Below are positions 25,521 to 37,869 of a stretch of DNA of 64,000 nucleotides, in pieces. Source of the DNA: Allacma fusca (lineage: Eukaryota; Arthropoda; Collembola; Symphypleona; Sminthuridae); contig OX359250.1 of NCBI GenBank assembly GCA_947179485.1, positions 28,778,654 through 28,842,653 of the forward strand. The letters run 5' to 3'. The translations under genes and the position numbers were made by a program. The notes beneath the pieces are model-generated. The model saw only the letters and a list, made by a program, of their open reading frames with translations. It was not told the DNA's origin and did no database searches. Each line of letters opens with the position of its first letter. Within the stretch, counting starts at the first letter, position 1.

Positions 25521-26440
25521 GAATCATCTTCTAGCTCATTAAGCTAGTATTGAATCCAGTGGTTAACATACTGAGAACTTTCACATTATAAGAATAAAGA
25601 AACGCGTGGACTATTTAAAATAAAATAGGGTCTGATGATTAATTACACCCAATAAAAGATACTGACAGGACATGTATTAAAACAAGAATGATATTTTTAT
25701 AAATTTTAAAATTAATACAACCAGAAAAGTTATCACAGTAAAAATAATTTTTGCCAGCAGAGCGTTTTATGATTTCCCAATGAGGCTTTTATTACCATAA
25801 AATTTGCTTCATTTAATTTTTCATTATTTACACTCATCACTCAAAAACAAAAGTGGGGGAAACGAACAAGCAAAGTTGGGATTCTCAAGGATTTCCTATT
25901 CTATCAATTTTACTTTTGCTCGTCAAATATTTTTACAAACATTCTGATATTTGCTTGTATTATAGGAAATACTAGATTTTCAGATAACCATACGCCAGGT
26001 CTTTGCATTTGGAATTTTGGGGCATTAAGAGACAAATAAGGGAAAGCAAGGTTAGAGAACTCTCGCTTTAGAGCGAAGTTGAGGAAACTTCAGGGGGAAT
26101 TTTGTATACTAATTTTTAAATTTAAGACTCGATAGTTCTAAAATATTCTATAAATAGAAGACTTGCAGGAAAGTTTATGGGGAATTGTTCAAACCTTATT
26201 TCAGCAGCGTAAGTCAAAATTACGTCGGGAAAGGAGCTTGACACGTGTGCCAGGGTTGCAAATTGTATGGAGACGTTGTTCGTCTCACAATCAGAAATAT
26301 TTGTCAAAAAATTAGTGTCTTAAATTATTATAGTACTGAAGTTACTATTAAATGAGTATCTGTATTTGAGTACAGCAAGTAATTGGTATTGTTCATTATT
26401 TTTGTTTCATGTTTGAGTTAGGAGAGATCAATACTTGCTC
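25521..26440. other. Intergenic region between CEP19 and pICln
   Basis: AT-rich DNA between two divergent genes, probably holding both promoters. No TATA box or ORF of note is visible; the minus ORF 26122-26307 looks random. Confidence 0.45.
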
Positions 26441-26659
26441 CTCACTGTTTTGAGACAGGAGCTCAAATCACATTCCTTTAGTCATGTGGAGGAGCGAAGC
26501 GCGGGTAAGTAGTTTGGATGTCCTGTGTGTGTGTGGAATTGAATGCGTGAGGGTTTGTTAAAGGCATTGATTGAATTATTGTAGTAGGGTTTTAATTTAA
26601 TTGTGTTGCATGATAGTTGGAACTAATTGGGAGTAATTATTATTAAAAATAAATAACAG

Positions 26660-28250
26660 AGAATTTGTGATGGTGTTTATCCGTGAATTTCCTACCCCTT
26701 CGGAAGGGGTACGTCTTCAAAAAGAAAATGTCGAGGCTCAAGTTGGAACCCGTGGCCTAGGGAAAGGAACGTTGTTCATTGCAGAAAAGTAATTAATATT
26801 TTTACTTCATTTGATTATATAATTATTAAACTTCATATGAACATAATATTATAAACTAAAAATATTGCCATTGGTTTCTAATATATCTGATGGATTTTTT
26901 TTTCAGTGCTATATCTTGGATAGGCAGTGGGTCATCAGTTGAAGGCTTCAGAATCTTGTACCCAGATATGGTACTTCACGCTGTTTCAAGGGACAGGGAC
27001 CTATGTGCATCCGATTGTATATATATTATGCTAAATGGAACTCTTGAAACTGGTAATTAATTTGATTGTTTTGATTGTTTACAAATATTATCCTAAATGG
27101 AACTCTTGATACTAGTAATTCATTTCGTTGTTTTGATTGTTTTACAATTTTTGAGATCATGAGGTCGGTATTCGAAAGAGCATGTCAGTTTGTGTTAGAT
27201 AAAATGCTTTAGTTGTATTTTGATTTTGGGAGTAATATTTTCTATCTGCGTACAGTTAAATTGAAGGGTTGTCATGCAATGAATTAAGTGTAGGTACAGC
27301 TTATATGAGGAGTAGCGTTATTGTTTTGTAATTTATAAATGGTGTTACTTTTTTAACAGAGGAAGATGACCCAAATACAACTGCGGGGGATAACGACGAT
27401 GAAGAGGAAATGACTGAGATACGATTTATTCCGGAAGACCCGTCACATCTTCAGCAATTTTATGATACTATATCTGAGTGTAATTTATTACATGACCCCC
27501 CTCAAAGTAGCTCTTCAGGTACTTGAATTTTACAATTATTAGAGTACCATTCCAGTTAAACACAGGGACACAATGGAAAGCACTGATTTAGCGGTTAGAT
27601 GTATTTTGAAGTAGGATCGATTTAGTGGTTCACTTTTTTCTGAACCTTCAAATATGTTTTCGTTTACATATGTTTTTTTACGTGTGAGTACAGCCTGAAA
27701 TTAAACTATGGGTTTGATTAGGGAGTAGTATTGAGCAACTTGATAGTTGTCAGGTCTGATGGGGCTACGAATCGCGCATGAATACGAATACGATTTTATG
27801 TAAATTAAATTAAATCCTCATGTTAAATATTACTTACGTCTTCCGATAGTTTGTTATCGAAAGTAATGCCACTGTCAGCGTAAACGCTGGATTCAGTTTC
27901 AGTTTCATTTTTAGAGCATAGGATTGCTATGTTTTAATTATAATGAGGGTTGTAGTTTTAAAAGTGGCTTTAACTCTGTTTTCAGATTTAATTTTTTTGT
28001 TTTTTTTTATTTGCGAAGGTTATTGTTATCAAGGGTTTTAATGCTTTCTATGTTTTTCACAGATGACATGGATCCTGAAATTCCTGCTGTTGCAGTTGAT
28101 GATGAACATATGGAGGACGGGGATTCCGACGAAGAGAGATTAGCAATGTTTCAGAGAATGAATCTTCATTTTGGTGTGTCTTCCAACGGCAATGGAACCG
28201 GGACTAATGGAGAGCCTTTCAATCCGGAACAATTTGAAGATGCAGATTAG
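26660..28250 (+). CDS. CLNS1A: pICln, methylosome assembly chaperone
   Basis: The coding sequence starts at ATG 26670; exons are 26660-26788, 26907-27052, 27360-27518 and 28063-28250, giving 203 residues. A 5' untranslated exon ending at 26504 is joined by a GTAAGT donor and AATAACAG acceptor. The PH-like fold starts at residue 1; the blocks GKGTLFIAEN, AISWIGS and YPDMVLHAVSRD are typical. An acidic insert (EEDDP to EEEMTEIRF) and an acidic C-terminus (DDMDPEIP, DGDSDEERLAMF, then FNPEQFEDAD) complete the family pattern. pICln delivers Sm proteins to the PRMT5 methylosome and blocks premature Sm ring closure during snRNP assembly in the cytoplasm. It is somewhat shorter than human pICln (237). 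The 3' end of exon 2 is duplicated in the following intron. Intron 1 is G-rich and C-poor. Confidence 0.96.
27023..27147 (+). repeat. 62-bp tandem duplication spanning an exon-intron boundary
   Basis: Copy 1 (27023-27084) holds the last 30 bases of pICln exon 2, the donor GGTAATTAA and the start of the intron. Copy 2 (27085-27147) repeats it wholly within the intron with a few mismatches (for example GAAACTGGTAATT becomes GATACTAGTAATT). The copies share the tract AAATGGAACTCTTGA and the GTTTTGATTGTTT tail. Retaining the first copy would bring in-frame stops, so use of the second donor would truncate the protein. Confidence 0.85.
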
Positions 28251-31200
28251 CGTTTTCTGTAGAAGTACCTCTGGTCAATCGTGATGGTGAATTTTTGTTA
28301 ATGTTCAAATTAGACACTTGTTTTACATTTTCTTATGCAGAGTATTGCAGAGTTAACGTTTTTGTTAGAAGCAGTATTTTTTATTTGACACCAAAATTTT
28401 TTGTCACTAAATTTTTATAGGAAGAATACCTTGTAATAATTATTCTAATGTTTGTAAACATAGTTCAGTTCTTTGCAACGCAATACGAGTGTGCATTGTT
28501 TGCTGCAAAGCACTCGATGTGTATTGAGTACTTCTTTTCTTTACAATATATTATGCTTCAGGAAGGGCGTAGGGCACGACGCCTACCGTCCTGCCTGCAT
28601 GTTTGTACGTCAGGGTTAAACTATTAGCAACATTAGTTTTGTACTATAAATTGTATGTTTCATACTTTATGTTTGTAATTGAAGTGAACTTGGCTTAATT
28701 TTCAACTATTTTGACTGCAAGACCATATCCTCCTATTTCGTTCACAATAGTAGGTTTGCGTGGAACATCATTCATTTACGTTATTAGTTCAGAATAATTT
28801 TCTACTTGGGAAAGCAAATATAAATTGTGAATGTAATCCCTCATACCTTACCAAGCGAATCTATATTGATTCTTAACATCAGCTATTAGATTTTTTTATC
28901 TTATGTAGTTCAGTCTAAAGTGAGACTGGGCCGAAATAGTAAATATTTTGTATACGTGACATTAATAAGTGAAATTACTTGCATGTATGTCTATCAAATA
29001 CAAGTTGACACAAATTAAATAAAATTTTCAACGAAACCTGTAAAATGAAAACAGTGTTGGGTATCCCATTAAATTTGTTGAATTGAAGCCATACTGAGTG
29101 TGAGTAACATTCGCTATAGTTTACACTCCAACCATATGTACCAAGTTTGTGATTTAATTATTTTCATTTTGCACAAAATGAAGGACTTGCATCATTTTGA
29201 ACTTAATTTCCCATGTTCATGATGCATGAATATGCATAAATAAGGCAATTATTCAAAGAAGTGGTGCAAAATTTCTTCAGCAGCAATGCGTAGGCAAAAG
29301 TCAGAATTTAATACAGGTGCTGTATTACATAGCCTAAATTGTCTTCTTTTTTTTTCAGAAATTCGTGCAGAATCACGACCTGCAGCGCTAGTAGTCTATT
29401 ATACCTTTGCGCGTAATACATGTAACGGTAATTCATTAATTACTTGGTTATCGTTGAAGTGCTCCGTTCCTACCTGCAGTCAAATTAATCTACCAACATA
29501 CATTTCATAAGAATTATTAATTAGTATGTTATTTCATGTACTTTCTTGATATGTTTGCAGAATCATTATCAAAGTTGTCTGCTGATCCCCTTGAACTTGT
29601 CACCTTCAAGATTTCCACGATCACGTTGCAATTCTGAGAATTTTATACAAAGTGGTTGAAACTAGTTACATTCCCAGTGTGTTCTTTCAGTTGTTTTGAG
29701 TGGAAATATTTTATTTTTCTGTTCTCTATTCTATCGTACTTTTCTAATTAAATAAAAATTGACCTGAACTGGTAAAGGGACCTCATGGATTAAACGAATA
29801 TAAAACGTTTCAATTGCAATATACTCTGAAAAATAATTGATTATTATTTGTATGAAAAAAAATGACAACAAGTAAACAACGTGGTGAATGGTCACGTAGT
29901 TGCTGCAATAAGTTGATAGCTTTGATTACGCTGTGACGAAAGTTGTCGCTAGTTTAGCTCCACAGCCTGTAGTGCTTCTTTGTAGTGTTTGAAGTATTTC
30001 ACACAAAAAGTCATTTTATTATCAAACTATTTACAATGTTGAGTTATTTTGAAAATATTGTGAGCCTTTATGGTGTGTCAATAAAGTTGTCAGGCTGGAA
30101 AATACAATATGTTGACAATACTTCTACTACAATTTATAATAGAGCCCAAAATGACTGCATGATCTTATTTTTTTAATTTTGTAGGTGGTAAGTACATGGC
30201 TTCAGTTTTCATTGAGAAGGCTTACTCAGCTTTGAAATTAATTTTCCGTGAAATAATAGTATGCCTGTACTTAAATTACTAGAAGGTTAATGACTGCTCG
30301 CAGAGTACACTTACTCATTAATCACCTGTGCAAATACTGATAAAAGTAAGTACAACGAATGTAAAACTTACTGTACTCAGCCTCCGCATATTATTTAATC
30401 TTTCGAGAGGCAGATTCACTATAAGGAACGAGTTGAGAATTTCTTGTACATAATTTGCTCTGATGAACTCGTCCTCTCATCATGTTAACGGCCTATGTAT
30501 CTCTATGCCATGACTGCTCTTCCACTACAGAGTTCTCTTTGGAACGTTGGAAGTCAATAAAGAGAAGTACACGGCGTCTGCATTGCCCCGTGGATATAGA
30601 ACTCATGAGGCAACCCATAATAGGCCGCAGTACCTACAATCTACATATGAATAGGTTTTAACTGGAGAAACAACTCCAACTAGGGACTAGAAACCCCCGA
30701 AATTTTTATTATCGGTAATATTACAAAATGATGAGAGGAGACAGGAATACAAAACTTAATAAACCTTTGAAGAAATTACTCGTACACCATTGACTTTGAC
30801 ATGTACCTCCTTCCCACAGAGACGGAGATCGGCTCGATTAATACTCCTACTACAGACTCATTGTTGCGTAAAACTTAGTGGGGCCATTGGCCATTTGTTT
30901 TTTAAACAACGATAGCATGCGATTTGCCAATGTAGGAAATAATGCTACGAGACCGAGAAGAGTCACAAGTGAAACTCTTGATGTAGGATGCTCTAACAAA
31001 ACTCTACCTCACACACGGTCTCGTCACCAAAGAGCTTCTTATTCTATAAAATTACGCATCTTACTTACCTTCTCCCAAGCGCACAAAAATCCTACCGTTT
31101 CAGTGCTGGGGTCATGGTCGGAGTGTAAGATTAAGCAGTGAAAGCGCTTCAGTATCTCTCACAAATCTATCCTGTGATTATTGTTATAGTTCTTGAGTTA

Positions 31201-31404
31201 CAAACATTACACAAAATTTCCTCCGCACAAATCCCTCCTACAACAATTATAACCACCATCGGTGACATGAAATTACTACTAGATAATACATAGATTGAAT
31301 AATCCTATTTCCGAACTTAATTACTTTTAATTGAACGCTCATTACACGCTTTTTTTCCAAAGAGGACAAAACTCATCCTGGAATTACGGGAAGACAGACA
31401 CAGA
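28251..31404. other. 3' region of pICln and intergenic DNA
   Basis: Plausible pICln polyadenylation hexamers are at 29018-29023 and 29751-29756. ORFs at 29286-29510 and 30878-31141 lack codon structure or recognisable motifs, although a pyrimidine-rich CAG at about 29359 resembles an acceptor. I see no gene. The last 100 bases should hold the leader of the following transporter gene. Confidence 0.45.
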
Positions 31405-34400
31405 ATGAAAAACAACAAGTCTATTTCAGTGAATGAATTTCCCGAAGGGCAAGACAGTGTGAATAAACTTGACTTGACCTCTCAACTAAATAAGGATGCT
31501 CGGGAGGAAGAATTTTGGCCGAGAGTTTGGAAGGATCTGTGTGACAAGGAGCTGCTGCCTCTTAAAATCCTGTTTTTTATCAAAGCTGGAAGTAAGTTCA
31601 ATTTTAAGCTTTTAAAATAAACCATTTCATTATGAGAGAGTAAAAATATATTTGTAGAGATTTATTTCATTGATAGCATACATTACAAAATACAGTGTCA
31701 ACGTTTCAGGTTTACATGGAGTTAGTAATATAAGGTGTGTGCAAGTTGAATAATGTGGAAGTACTAGATATTTGTGTGTATAGCTGGGCTATTTACCATT
31801 TCTGGCTCATTTTTCCCTAGAAGATTATACTGATAGTACAGTTATTAGTAATTATCACATGTGTTTTAAAGCACAGATTTAATTACACATTTTTAGATAT
31901 ACACGCCCGTGGTCTGGTGCAATACTCCATGCCACTTACACTAATGGTATTTTCACACAAGGCGTAGCTAAAATTAAAGGAAGTAATTTTTCCCGTCCGT
32001 AAATTCTGTGAATAGTCCATTTTGAGACAATTCACACGAAGGGTACTGATAATGAGCAGTACTATTGGACATATATGCCCGCTAGCAGGAAAAAAAACTG
32101 TATATACTTCAAACACCTGTTGAGTTTTGAGTTAGTATTTTGACAACTGTTTATTTATCTCAAGTTTATTAGCTTCTGGGGTATACTGACATGCAGTGTG
32201 TGTGGAGTTACGACTATAGTCGTGAAAAGTATGCATAGTTACTTTTATCTGTTCTTAATTACAGTCTGAACTCCTGTCAGTCAAGCATTTGCATATATGT
32301 GTGTGTAATCATGCTTATTGCAGTAAAAATATTGGATTGAAAGGCTCACTTATTGTGAGTCATGTATGGCTGTCTAATTACGAAAGATTTCTCTAAAAAT
32401 TTGCATTTCTTTTAGCTGTCTTTGTCCTGTATCCATACCTCAACCTTCACATAAAAACTCTGGGCTTGGATGCTCACGAGGCAGGGGTGAGCAATGCGCT
32501 GACAATCTTAACAATTATTGGCCAGCCCCTTGCAGGAATGATTTCTGACAAAATTGGAAACTTTAAAGTATGACATTTGCACAAACTCTAATTTTTGTAA
32601 AGCTAACAATAATAATTTAAAATCACTACAATGCACTAGCGTTATAAGAGGACCTCTAAAAAGGGCAAAATTTTTCTTGCAATTAATTTGCTAATTGGAG
32701 GGAGAAGAATTAACATTGTGTTAAATGAAAAATGTTTTACATATTTTTTGGTCCTGGGAATGAAATTCTCTTTTGAGTCTCTTATGGCGAGAGTAAATTG
32801 TAATTTTATTTCTGAGCTATAAGATTTGCACTCAATTTTTGAAAAGCGTTCATTTAATTTTTGCAGGGGTTTCTGGCCATAATAACAATCATTACTCCAA
32901 TACCAGCACTCCTGATGTTGGCAGTGCCCATAGCCCGAGAGACGATTGAATTACCCCAGAATATGACGTACTTGACGGATTGCGAATGGAAGTTACATAA
33001 TTTCCAAACACCGACCTTCACTTTCAGGCCCCTTGATGGGGAAGACTGTACATTGAAGAACTCCTCTCAAATTAATGAGCTCCATTCTATGCCAAATATT
33101 CAGTGTGGTTACCTCTGTGAAGAAAATGAGATTTATACTAGTCTGCAACAATTACCAGTAGAACCAGGAATTAAGTATTCGATTCCTCATTCAAACAAGT
33201 CTTTCATTACGTTCGAGAATATGACTCAGAGTTTATTTTGCCGACGGAACAGTACCAATGGAGATCTTGACATTTGCGAGTTTCTTGTGGAGCCCACTAC
33301 AAACCATAGTTACCTCCAATTTTCGAGTGTGGACTTCAGTGCCTTATCGAATGACTCTACTATAGATGGACGAAATCTGCAGATTAAAATTTCAGGGATT
33401 ACAATGGGTCATCACAATGTCAGCAAAACTTGTAGACGGAACGATGGAACTCAATTAAACAATTGTGAGTCAGCGTGCTTGACGATCGTCCCGAGGATAG
33501 CGTTCTGTTCCAACACGGCTTATGAAAAGGTGTTTTAATTTTAAAAACATGATTAATAGATTATTTTTTTCTTTATTACCGAAGCCTTTTTTAAATGTGT
33601 ACCTATTTTATTTTGGCCTTATTTTAGAGTATTCAACATGTAAATAAATATTGCTTGTAAATGTTTTATATTCATTACATTTTACAGATATTCACTTGTG
33701 TTATTAAAATATTTCCAGACTTCCAGCGTACTTCTTAATAGTCGGAATTTCAGCAATGATTTTATTTCCTTTCAAAGGTTTACGACGAAAAATTGACTTT
33801 TTGGACGTACAATATCTTGAGAGTCATTCTTACACTGTTCAGTTCAACTTGCTGGATAATGTTTGAAGGGGCAGTGCTGGCAATTATGAAGGTAAGGAAA
33901 TGAAACCGTTAAAAAAAACAGCGATACATTTGTATTAATTTTTTTTGCTTATGTGGAAAAATTTTAAACTATTTTTAATTCACCTCAAGGAGAAAAATGG
34001 GGATTACGGGATTCAGCGAGCAAGCTCCTACATTGCAGCTATTATTGCAGCACCCGCATCCGGCTACATGATATCATATTTCCATGATTTCCGGCCAGCC
34101 TTTTATCTTTACTCCGTGCTCCAAGTTCTGTCGGGATTGCTGACACTGAAAATACACTTAGAATTTAAAAAGCCAGCAGAGCAAGTTTTCGGCTCCCTTT
34201 TGAAATTGCTGGGGAAAGTTCAAGTCATTGGTCTTCTCATTGCTGTTCTTTTTTCCGGTAAAGACCTTTGTATTAAGAAAAGCGGAATATTTGTGCAAGT
34301 TGTCTTTATTTTTGGATTAGAACAAGGAATCAAATATTTCATCAGCTTGTGTATCTGTTTCAGGTATTGCATGGGGCTTTTTGGAGAGTTTCCTCTTTTG

Positions 34401-35526
34401 GTTCCTTCAAAATCTCGGAGGGGACGGGTTACTTATGGGACTGACTATCACTGTTGGGGGAATAGCTGGGCTTCCATTTCTTATCATCAATAAGCCTATA
34501 ATTGACAAATTAGGTCACGTTAATGTGATTTCTATAGGCCTTCTCTTCTATGGAGTCAGACTGGTTGGTGAGTGAGACACGAGCAAAAGAGAAATTAAAA
34601 TAAAATAATTATACAAAGCAAATATATACTCAAATACAGTATACTGTCGTTATAAGAGACACCCTTTTAAGGTACATTGTCTCCATAGAGACAAAAGTAT
34701 TTGGAGACATTCCCGTCTAGCCCAATGGTAATTTTGACGAGCATAACACAGTAAACGAGTATTTTAGGGCTGCTCCTGGTGAGTCCATATAATTTATATG
34801 TATGTACCTTCCAAGAATTATCACCTGCTAGTAAATTATTTTACGCACTATTTTTGTGATGTTTATAGTTTAATTAAGTGTGATAAAATAATTCTTATTC
34901 TTCCTGGGGTTTTTACTAGTTTTACCTGGAATGTCAATTAACCTAATTTCGTTTACAACACCAACTAGGTTACTCTTTCATTCATAATCCGTGGTGGTGC
35001 CTTCCTTATGAAGCTCTGGAGGCTGTGACATCTTCCCTGGCTATCACAGCTGCTAATACATATGGCTCAGTCCTAGCCTGCAAAGACACGGTAGTTTCAA
35101 TCCAGGGAATTATTGGTGCGCTGTACTACAGTGTTGGTGAGTGATGTTAAAGTCCGGACCTTTCTAGTACTTTAATTGAACTAATTGTAAGAGGACAAAA
35201 ATAATTCCTTCGGACCATTTTACTAATTTACAGGAAGGTCCGTTGGAGGTCTTGTCGGAGGCTACTTAATAAAGTTTTGTGGGGAGAAATCAGCGTATCA
35301 AATCATGGCGGCGGGTACTGCTACCGCTGGTTTACTCTACTATCTCTTCAATTTAGTGTACAATTTCTGTAGCAAGACGTCGAGAGCGAAGATGGATGCG
35401 GAGCGTGGGACTCAAAATAGGATTATTGATAAGTTAGGTCCTCTCAAATTCGAAGGGGGCTACGTGGGTCCATTCAATGCATCAGAGATCCCCACAAGCC
35501 GTTTTAGAACAACAGAAATATCCTAA
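31405..35526 (+). CDS. MFSD6-like major facilitator transporter, copy A
   Basis: Eight exons (31405-31591, 32416-32567, 32867-33529, 33778-33891, 33990-34257, 34364-34567, 34969-35136, 35234-35526) give 682 residues. After a hydrophilic N-terminus, LLPLKILFFIKAG opens the first membrane segment, followed by LYPYLNLHIKTLGLDAHEAGV and SDKIGNFK, the typical start of the MFS_1_like/MFSD6 family. Exon 3 (114-334) encodes two membrane segments and a long Cys-rich loop with many N-x-S/T sites, likely extracellular. Later hallmarks are IMFEGAVLAIMK, the GDYGIQRAS motif, DFRPAFYLYS, GLLMGLTITVGG and GRSVGGLVGGYLI. The substrate is unknown for this branch. A second copy lies 6.7 kb downstream in the same orientation. 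Confidence 0.92.
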
Positions 35527-37029
35527 CGAGGATACTTCAGAAAGCAGTATTTACATGGCGTAAAAAGTTTACCTGACTTTGTTAGTCCTAGTTATTTAAA
35601 AAAAATCATTAAGACTGTCAAACCGAGCTCTGAAAATGTAGCTTCCCTTACATAAGTATAGTCATTTTTCCTTTGTCGGTAACGTAATTTGTTTATATAA
35701 TGATGAGCTAGAAATAATGAGATTTGCAGAGCGAATCTAAATACATTCCGGTAGTTGACATGAGTTAGCTCTAATATTTGTAGTAGTATTTTCAGGTACT
35801 TTATTTACTTTGTAATCAATTAAAAACGCGGATAAGATTCATACACCATGCATAATATAGTAATGTATGTATGTTAACTATAGTAAGTATAATACATTTA
35901 ATTTTGACGGTTCTAGCACCTTTACTTAAATCCCTCTGTTAAGTTGTTGCACGCGAGCTCAAACAAGGTTGACACTTGTTTGAAGCCAAACTGAAATTCA
36001 GTTTTAGAAACAATATTGTAGTTTGATTTCCTTTGATGATACCTTCGAGCAAGTTTACTGTTATTATTTGGAATAGTATCCCATGTTCTCTTTGCTCACT
36101 AATAAATTTCTAAATAATATATAATTAGCAATGCTACCATCTCCGGAAAGTTATGTACAAAGCCAACCCAACGGTGCTAACAAAATGTGTTCGGTTACAC
36201 ATGACACTGGTCATTGGCTTTGGTCTTTGATTCCCTCGTAGGTTATACTCAATGTTACTCATTGCCTGTAACCCAATTAGTTGCATTTACTTTTTTTTTC
36301 GAAAGCTTTAACAATAAATTAAAATCAAGTAAGTAGAGTTCCCAAAAATAATATTTGCAAAATATATAAATTCATAAGTATAGTCATGACAAGGCGTTAA
36401 CGTTCGGTGATGGCGTTAATCACGAGATTACAGATAGTTTTAGCACAGGTACATATGTATGTACTTCCCGCAGAATCCTAAAAACCGTCAATATTAATCC
36501 TACTGAAAATGTTTCAACATTGCTTTAAGAAAAGGGTACTATGGTTAAATACTGATTTGCTGGAAGTTGACTTGTAAGATCCGTGACAAAAAAAAATCAA
36601 CTCCTTTTTACCATTAAATTCCTCCGATTCAAATTATTATTGTGCCATTAATATAAAAATAATATAAATTTGAGCTGCAAGAAAGTATACAAACTAGCTT
36701 GGAAATAAAAATGGTCCAATTATTTAGAATAATACCAGTTGATTCTGCTGTTGTTTTGATTTCCATGGTTGAGCGCGTGTGTGAATGAACCTTCCATGAA
36801 ATGAGTCATCCTGTCTCCAGTCATCTGTTTAAAACCCTGAATTTCTGAGCCTCAAGGGTAAAAGTCAAAATTTATGACTTGAAGTAAAATTGAGGGAGAT
36901 AATAATATAATCATATATTTTGCAGTGAAGTACTTTTAAAGGTTTTTTCCTCTGGAAAAATATTTTTAAAAAACTATCCTACCTGTCACCTGTGTGTTTA
37001 AAAAAAAATACTTTCATATCTTTTAAAAA
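35527..37029. other. Intergenic DNA
   Basis: AT-rich sequence after the copy A stop codon. No ORF, tRNA or repeat of note was seen. An AATAAA near 36100 is a weak candidate 3' end signal. Confidence 0.4.
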
Positions 37030-37848
37030 ATGAGGTCCTCGGATTTTGTTGTTATTACAGCATTATTCTGTCAATTTAGAAATAGTATATCAAATGAAGA
37101 GTTACTCTACACATTAAATCCCAAAGAAGTAAATTACAAGTCACTGTACAGCCAATGTATATTTCTGAAAGAAGAGGAGGCGGACTTCATGCTCCGCATA
37201 GACGGGGCCATTACGGAAGAGAAAATAGAAAAAACCTACCTAGCATTTATAGAGCATGCAAAGGTGCGGAGTGGGGAAATATGCGACTTAACCAAAGGAC
37301 TCAAATGTCAAAATACATTAATTGAACCCAAAGAAGATGCCGACATGGATAAATTATTGCGGGGATCCGAAGAGCAAGATCCATATGCGGGTGGAAGGCC
37401 CATTAGGAATTTAACAGGGATAATGGAGGCTATTGAGACGAATAAAACCGTCGTGGTGCATTCCGCCTGTCGATGCAATCTACTGGATGCCCAGCTCTTT
37501 GGGAAGAAGTGTTTAGTGAGAGCTGGGATGCCGTGCAAATTTGATGCACTTTTCCCTCAACGACAATGTGTACAGAATGCGGACTGTGTGGGTGGAATTT
37601 CAAATCTTAACAAGGATTTTAAAGGATTCAACACCTGGCCGAGTTATTACAGACTCCTAAAATATACGGCTATCAACACTTGCAAATGTCAGCATGGATT
37701 TACAACCACAAGTGGTAGGGAATGCCTGCGAGGTGATGGACGGATCCTGAAAGCCCCCCAGCTAGAATTAACCATTGCTCTTACTATACTTATACTTATC
37801 TTTAAATCTTTAAATACTACTCAAAAAAAAATTAAAAGAGTATTTTAA
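37030..37848 (+). CDS. Cysteine-rich secreted or membrane-anchored protein, intronless
   Basis: A single open frame of 272 residues. Residues 5-18 are hydrophobic and look like a signal peptide, with cleavage likely near residue 22. The mature region has 12 cysteines. The C-terminal group (SACRCN, KKCLVRAGMPCKF, RQCVQNADCVGG, NTCKCQHGF, RECLRG) resembles the EB-module or EGF-like cysteine pattern of arthropod secreted proteins. A hydrophobic stretch near the C-terminus (about 248-262) is followed by a short basic tail, so the protein may be a type I membrane protein or carry a lipid anchor. AATAAA lies 15 bases after the stop. The gene sits between the two MFSD6-like copies, which have seven introns each. 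I do not recognise a named family. Confidence 0.75.
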   Translation: MRSSDFVVITALFCQFRNSISNEELLYTLNPKEVNYKSLYSQCIFLKEEEADFMLRIDGAITEEKIEKTYLAFIEHAKVRSGEICDLTKGLKCQNTLIEPKEDADMDKLLRGSEEQDPYAGGRPIRNLTGIMEAIETNKTVVVHSACRCNLLDAQLFGKKCLVRAGMPCKFDALFPQRQCVQNADCVGGISNLNKDFKGFNTWPSYYRLLKYTAINTCKCQHGFTTTSGRECLRGDGRILKAPQLELTIALTILILIFKSLNTTQKKIKRVF

Positions 37849-37862
37849 ACGTTACTATCAAA

Positions 37863-37868
37863 AATAAA
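37863..37868 (+). terminator. Polyadenylation signal of the intronless gene
   Basis: AATAAA begins 15 bases after the TAA stop codon, giving a very short 3' untranslated region if used. Confidence 0.5.
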
Positions 37869-37869
37869 C

